The position numbers were made by a program, and so were the translations under genes. From NCBI GenBank assembly GCA_029250605.1, contig JAQXEZ010000006.1:172956-236955 (forward strand): DNA of 64,000 bases, given 5' to 3'. Source of the stretch: Candidatus Thalassarchaeaceae archaeon. GTDB lineage: Archaea; Thermoplasmatota; Poseidoniia; Poseidoniales; Thalassarchaeaceae. Positions within the stretch are counted from its first letter, which is position 1; each line of letters opens with the position of its first letter. The notes beneath the pieces were generated by a model, which saw only the letters and a program-made list of their open reading frames with translations, searched no databases and had not been told where the DNA came from. This document shows, piece by piece, positions 61,542 to 64,000 of this stretch.

Positions 61542-62737
61542 TTGCGATGCAGGAGAGCCCGAGCAAGTTCGAGGGGGACTTCTCGTCCCTCTGGCGCCTG
61601 GACGTGATGCCTCCCATCCACGGCCTCTCGTGGTGGTGGTACTGGGTGCTCATCCTGGTCCCGGACCCGGACAACCCGAAGAGGTCCCGCCAGCTGATGA
61701 CCCTCTGGTCGACGAAGGAGACGAAGGCCGTGCGGGTGAGCGGGCACTGGTGGAAGCCAGGCTCGAGGATGCACAAGGACGACCAAGGCGGATTCGTGAT
61801 CCCCGGGATGGTCTGCGCATGGTGGTACGACGGCGAGACCATGCACGAGCCCCTCACCATGAGGGAGTGCCGCATGGCCGTCGTCAGCGACGAGCACCCA
61901 CTCTGGCCAGAGGAGGGGGACGGGCTGGGGGCCGGGGCGATAGTCCCCATCGACAGGGAGGACCTCTCAATGGGGATGAACCCCGGGAACGAGTCCATGT
62001 GGGTCAGCCTGTCGAGCGACAGGGAGGCCCGCTCACGAGGGGCCCCCTCGACCTTCGAGGCACACCTCACCCCCTCGTGGGGCCCTCCCAGCGAGCTCAC
62101 CTACAGGAACAACGAGATAGCCCTTGGCATGGGCTACGACATACTCAGGCTCCAGGGGATGAAGTCGCGGCTGGTGGTCGACGGGGAGGAGTTCGAGGGG
62201 ACTGCCTACTTCCAGAAGGTCACCGTGCAGGCTCCCTCTGTGCCGTGGTTCTGGGGCATGCTCCACTTCGACGACGGGTCGTACCTGGATTGGTTCATGC
62301 CTCACTTGACACCCCTCACGACCACCAAGGACGACAAGCCATGGCGGAAGAGGGACGTTTTCCGCATCCCGCTGAAGACTGCCGGGGTTTTCCACGACAG
62401 GGCGAGGGGCAGAACAGAGGAGTTCGACAATTGCGAAGTCGAACTCTACGAGTCCGATAGAGGACTTCTGGACTCGGGTGGCAACCTCCTCCCCAACTTC
62501 TCAATCAGAATTTGGAATGAAACGACCACAGTCTCCATTGGAATCAGGGCTGTGAGCAGGGCAAGGTGGACCTTCGACCAGCCAACAAGGGGTGGCATGG
62601 TGAGTCACCTGACCTACAACGAGTACCCGTTCGAGGTAACTAGAATCTCCATCGAGGACCCGGAGGGTGAGAGGTCCCTGGATGACTACGGGTGGATCCA
62701 CGGTAATGCAGAACACTCATGGGGGTTCTTGCATTGA
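61538..62737 (+). CDS. Unrecognised protein of the ABC exporter unit (Trp-rich, beta-rich)
   Basis: About 399 residues. The start GTG at 61538 overlaps the stop of permease 2 (GTGA) and follows a GGGAG; ATG at 61547 is possible. A longer frame to 61223 would lie inside the permease and is rejected. No signal peptide is seen. The sequence is rich in Trp (GLSWWWYWVLILVP, GHWWKPG, WFWGMLHFDDGSYLDWFMPH) and looks like one or two lipocalin-like barrels, faintly reminiscent of CrtC/AttH proteins. Tight coupling suggests it modifies or carries the exporter substrate. Function unknown. Confidence 0.7.
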   Translation: MIAMQESPSKFEGDFSSLWRLDVMPPIHGLSWWWYWVLILVPDPDNPKRSRQLMTLWSTKETKAVRVSGHWWKPGSRMHKDDQGGFVIPGMVCAWWYDGETMHEPLTMRECRMAVVSDEHPLWPEEGDGLGAGAIVPIDREDLSMGMNPGNESMWVSLSSDREARSRGAPSTFEAHLTPSWGPPSELTYRNNEIALGMGYDILRLQGMKSRLVVDGEEFEGTAYFQKVTVQAPSVPWFWGMLHFDDGSYLDWFMPHLTPLTTTKDDKPWRKRDVFRIPLKTAGVFHDRARGRTEEFDNCEVELYESDRGLLDSGGNLLPNFSIRIWNETTTVSIGIRAVSRARWTFDQPTRGGMVSHLTYNEYPFEVTRISIEDPEGERSLDDYGWIHGNAEHSWGFLH

Positions 62738-62778
62738 TTCGCAACCTCTTAGAAACAACCACTCAGCGAGGAAGTTAG

Positions 62779-63729
62779 ATGTCCCAATTCGTTGAACAAT
62801 TCAGATCAGAAATTGACGCAGATTCAACGCGTAATGATTTCCCGGAGATTACCGACTCCGAGACTCCAATATGGCGAGGAGGCCCAGCGGCCGCTTCAAT
62901 GGCAGACAAGTACATCCTAGCACTCGCCGTCCTCATGGTGCACGTAGCCTTCTTCCTCGGCGAACTTCTTGACACTCCGGAGGGAGAAGGCCAGGCTAAT
63001 TTCTTGCTTTCTACCATAATGTGGTTAATTGACACTACGGGCGTATTGGGATTCGTAATTTGCATGCTTCTGTTGACCAAGTTCAATCACTATGCTAACT
63101 TCTCGACCTCCGGAGGGTGGACAACATCATGGCTCCTCCTTACATCCTGCATACCACTAGTCTGGAAATCAGTTGACATCATAGAGTGGATTGGTGGTTT
63201 TGCTGGCTCTGGGTTCACAAATCCTCTTCCAGCTTGGAATTTCTCTTGGTTCGCTCCATTGGGTGTGTTTTCGTTCCTTGTGTTGATTTCTTTCACTATT
63301 CTATACCAACGCTCCTTCCAGTACGCAATTACCGACAAGCGAATTCATATCCGCCAGAGCTTCCTATACTTCGAAACCAGTGCTCATGGCATTTCATACC
63401 AGAAAGTGGAGAATCTCAAGGCCGATCCTACTATTCTAGGGCGCCTACTTGGATATGGCAACATACACGTTGTTACTGGCTCAGGAGTTGGTCTGCAGGT
63501 AGAGTCTCTCGGGATTAGTACGGCCTCTTCTACTGAGATTAGAGAGCAATCGAGGGGAAAAAGAAGACCCCTCTCCTTCTTGCTGGGGTGGATAACTGTT
63601 CAGAGGAATAGGACAGTGGAGGCAACAGATCCGGCTGATTGTTTGTATGGTATTAGACGACCAATGGACGTTTACCGTTTGATAAACGAACTAATGGATT
63701 CGAACGTCGGATTACCCGTAGAAAAATAA
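62779..63729 (+). CDS. Membrane protein with bacterial PH-like domain
   Basis: 316 residues. Two N-terminal helices (YILALAVLMVHVAFFLGEL; WLIDTTGVLGFVICMLLLTKF) and two more near 120 and 165 are followed by a bPH_2-like domain at about 180-240 (QYAITDKRIHIRQSFLYFE, SYQKVENLKADPTILGRLLG, GNIHVVTGSG). A charged tail follows. Codon use is clearly more A/T-rich than in the ABC unit just upstream. Function unknown; bPH domains often scaffold membrane complexes. Confidence 0.82.
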   Translation: MSQFVEQFRSEIDADSTRNDFPEITDSETPIWRGGPAAASMADKYILALAVLMVHVAFFLGELLDTPEGEGQANFLLSTIMWLIDTTGVLGFVICMLLLTKFNHYANFSTSGGWTTSWLLLTSCIPLVWKSVDIIEWIGGFAGSGFTNPLPAWNFSWFAPLGVFSFLVLISFTILYQRSFQYAITDKRIHIRQSFLYFETSAHGISYQKVENLKADPTILGRLLGYGNIHVVTGSGVGLQVESLGISTASSTEIREQSRGKRRPLSFLLGWITVQRNRTVEATDPADCLYGIRRPMDVYRLINELMDSNVGLPVEK

Positions 63730-63808
63730 TCAACAAGGGTCGAAACTCTCTGTCATGCACTCCGCACCGTTCATAACCTCAAGTCCTTCCACTGATTATG
63801 GGGACATT

Positions 63809-64000
63809 ATGTCGGATGAGGATACTATTACCAAGGCTGCACAGTGCATTACACAAGGGGACTTCATGGGGGCGATGTCGATTTTCGAGGATCACGTAAA
63901 ATCCAATCCTGATGACCCCTCAGGGTACCACGGCTGGGCCGAATCCGCTCTCTTCGAGATTCAGGATAACGGGAACTTCGACGAGAAGGGGAACGACAGG
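63809..64000 (+). CDS. TPR-like protein (N-terminal fragment, runs off right edge)
   Basis: The first 64 codons only, from ATG at 63809. The helical pattern (ITKAAQCITQGDFMGAMSIF, then SNPDDPSGYHGWAESALFEI) resembles one TPR repeat, which suggests a tetratricopeptide scaffold. A nearby ATG at 63798 is in another frame. The rest of the gene is outside the window, so function cannot be stated. Confidence 0.6.
   Translation, partial: MSDEDTITKAAQCITQGDFMGAMSIFEDHVKSNPDDPSGYHGWAESALFEIQDNGNFDEKGNDR

Noticed and set aside
1..64000. tRNA, rRNA, transposase or integrase genes
   Set aside because: I looked at the intergenic gaps and at the reading frames and saw no tRNA-like cloverleaf, rRNA segment or transposase motif; gaps are mostly under 110 bases.

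Overview
The window looks like a marine planktonic euryarchaeon close to Marine Group II (Poseidoniales). This is inferred from gene content, not from a marker-gene search. Archaeal markers are a TATA-binding protein (37.9 kb), an archaeosine tRNA-guanine transglycosylase with a PUA domain (54.7 kb), a mevalonate kinase, an aconitase-X type phosphomevalonate dehydratase candidate, an HTH-10 regulator and an archaeal-style FAD synthetase. They sit beside bacterial-looking genes (trimeric-type riboflavin synthase, SSS symporter, acyl-CoA dehydrogenase) and many Asp-rich secreted or lipid-anchored proteins, including two subtilases. Coding density is very high, with many 1-4 base overlaps and several GTG/TTG starts. 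I see no rRNA, tRNA, insertion sequence or CRISPR array.

Layout. 1-6.8 kb (minus strand): a molybdenum hydroxylase locus (xanthine-dehydrogenase-type large subunit, cut by the window edge; 2Fe-2S subunit; HTH-10 regulator; XdhC-type maturation factor; MocA-like nucleotidyltransferase), interleaved with a subtilase lipoprotein, a ZIP transporter and a cation exchanger. 6.9-12 kb: a fused alpha-beta E1 2-oxoacid dehydrogenase with an N-terminal zinc ribbon, an AT-rich control region with repeated TACCA(C/T)ATTA elements, a ThiF/MoeB-rhodanese protein and thioredoxin reductase. 12.2-14.7 kb: a frameshifted GYD-domain gene and a riboflavin/FAD operon (ribB-ribL-ribE-ribH). 14.8-19.7 kb: a GHMP sugar kinase, a 1248-residue subtilase-MFS transporter fusion and a glutaredoxin. 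19.7-36.8 kb: membrane pyrophosphatase, amidotransferases, NifU-like protein, NAD synthetase, HMA-DUF4396 protein, IleS, CysS, and a membrane Fe-S oxidoreductase of the HdrDE type.

36.9-52.9 kb: mevalonate kinase, a TBP with an unusual acidic insertion, a giant PKD/CARDB-type surface protein, a SepF-like protein, peroxiredoxin, endonuclease III, SSS symporter, SOUL and DUF805 proteins, SpoU methyltransferase, acyl-CoA dehydrogenase, nitronate monooxygenase-like protein, and a ZIP transporter divergent from a NikR-like regulator. 52.9-62.7 kb (all plus strand): fused aconitase X, tgtA, and a five-gene unit with two ABC ATPase/permease pairs and an unrecognised protein. This last part is clearly richer in G+C. 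At about 62.74 kb composition drops abruptly, and a PH-domain membrane protein and the start of a TPR-like protein follow.

Functional threads: molybdenum enzyme assembly (XdhC, MocA, possibly ThiF-rhodanese); flavin supply for several flavoenzymes; isoprenoid lipid synthesis through an archaeal mevalonate branch; metal handling (two ZIPs, NikR-like regulator, HMA-DUF4396); and extracellular protein breakdown with uptake. The most unusual items are the protease-transporter fusion, the zinc-ribbon E1 with its repeat-rich upstream region, the TBP insertion and the GYD frameshift.
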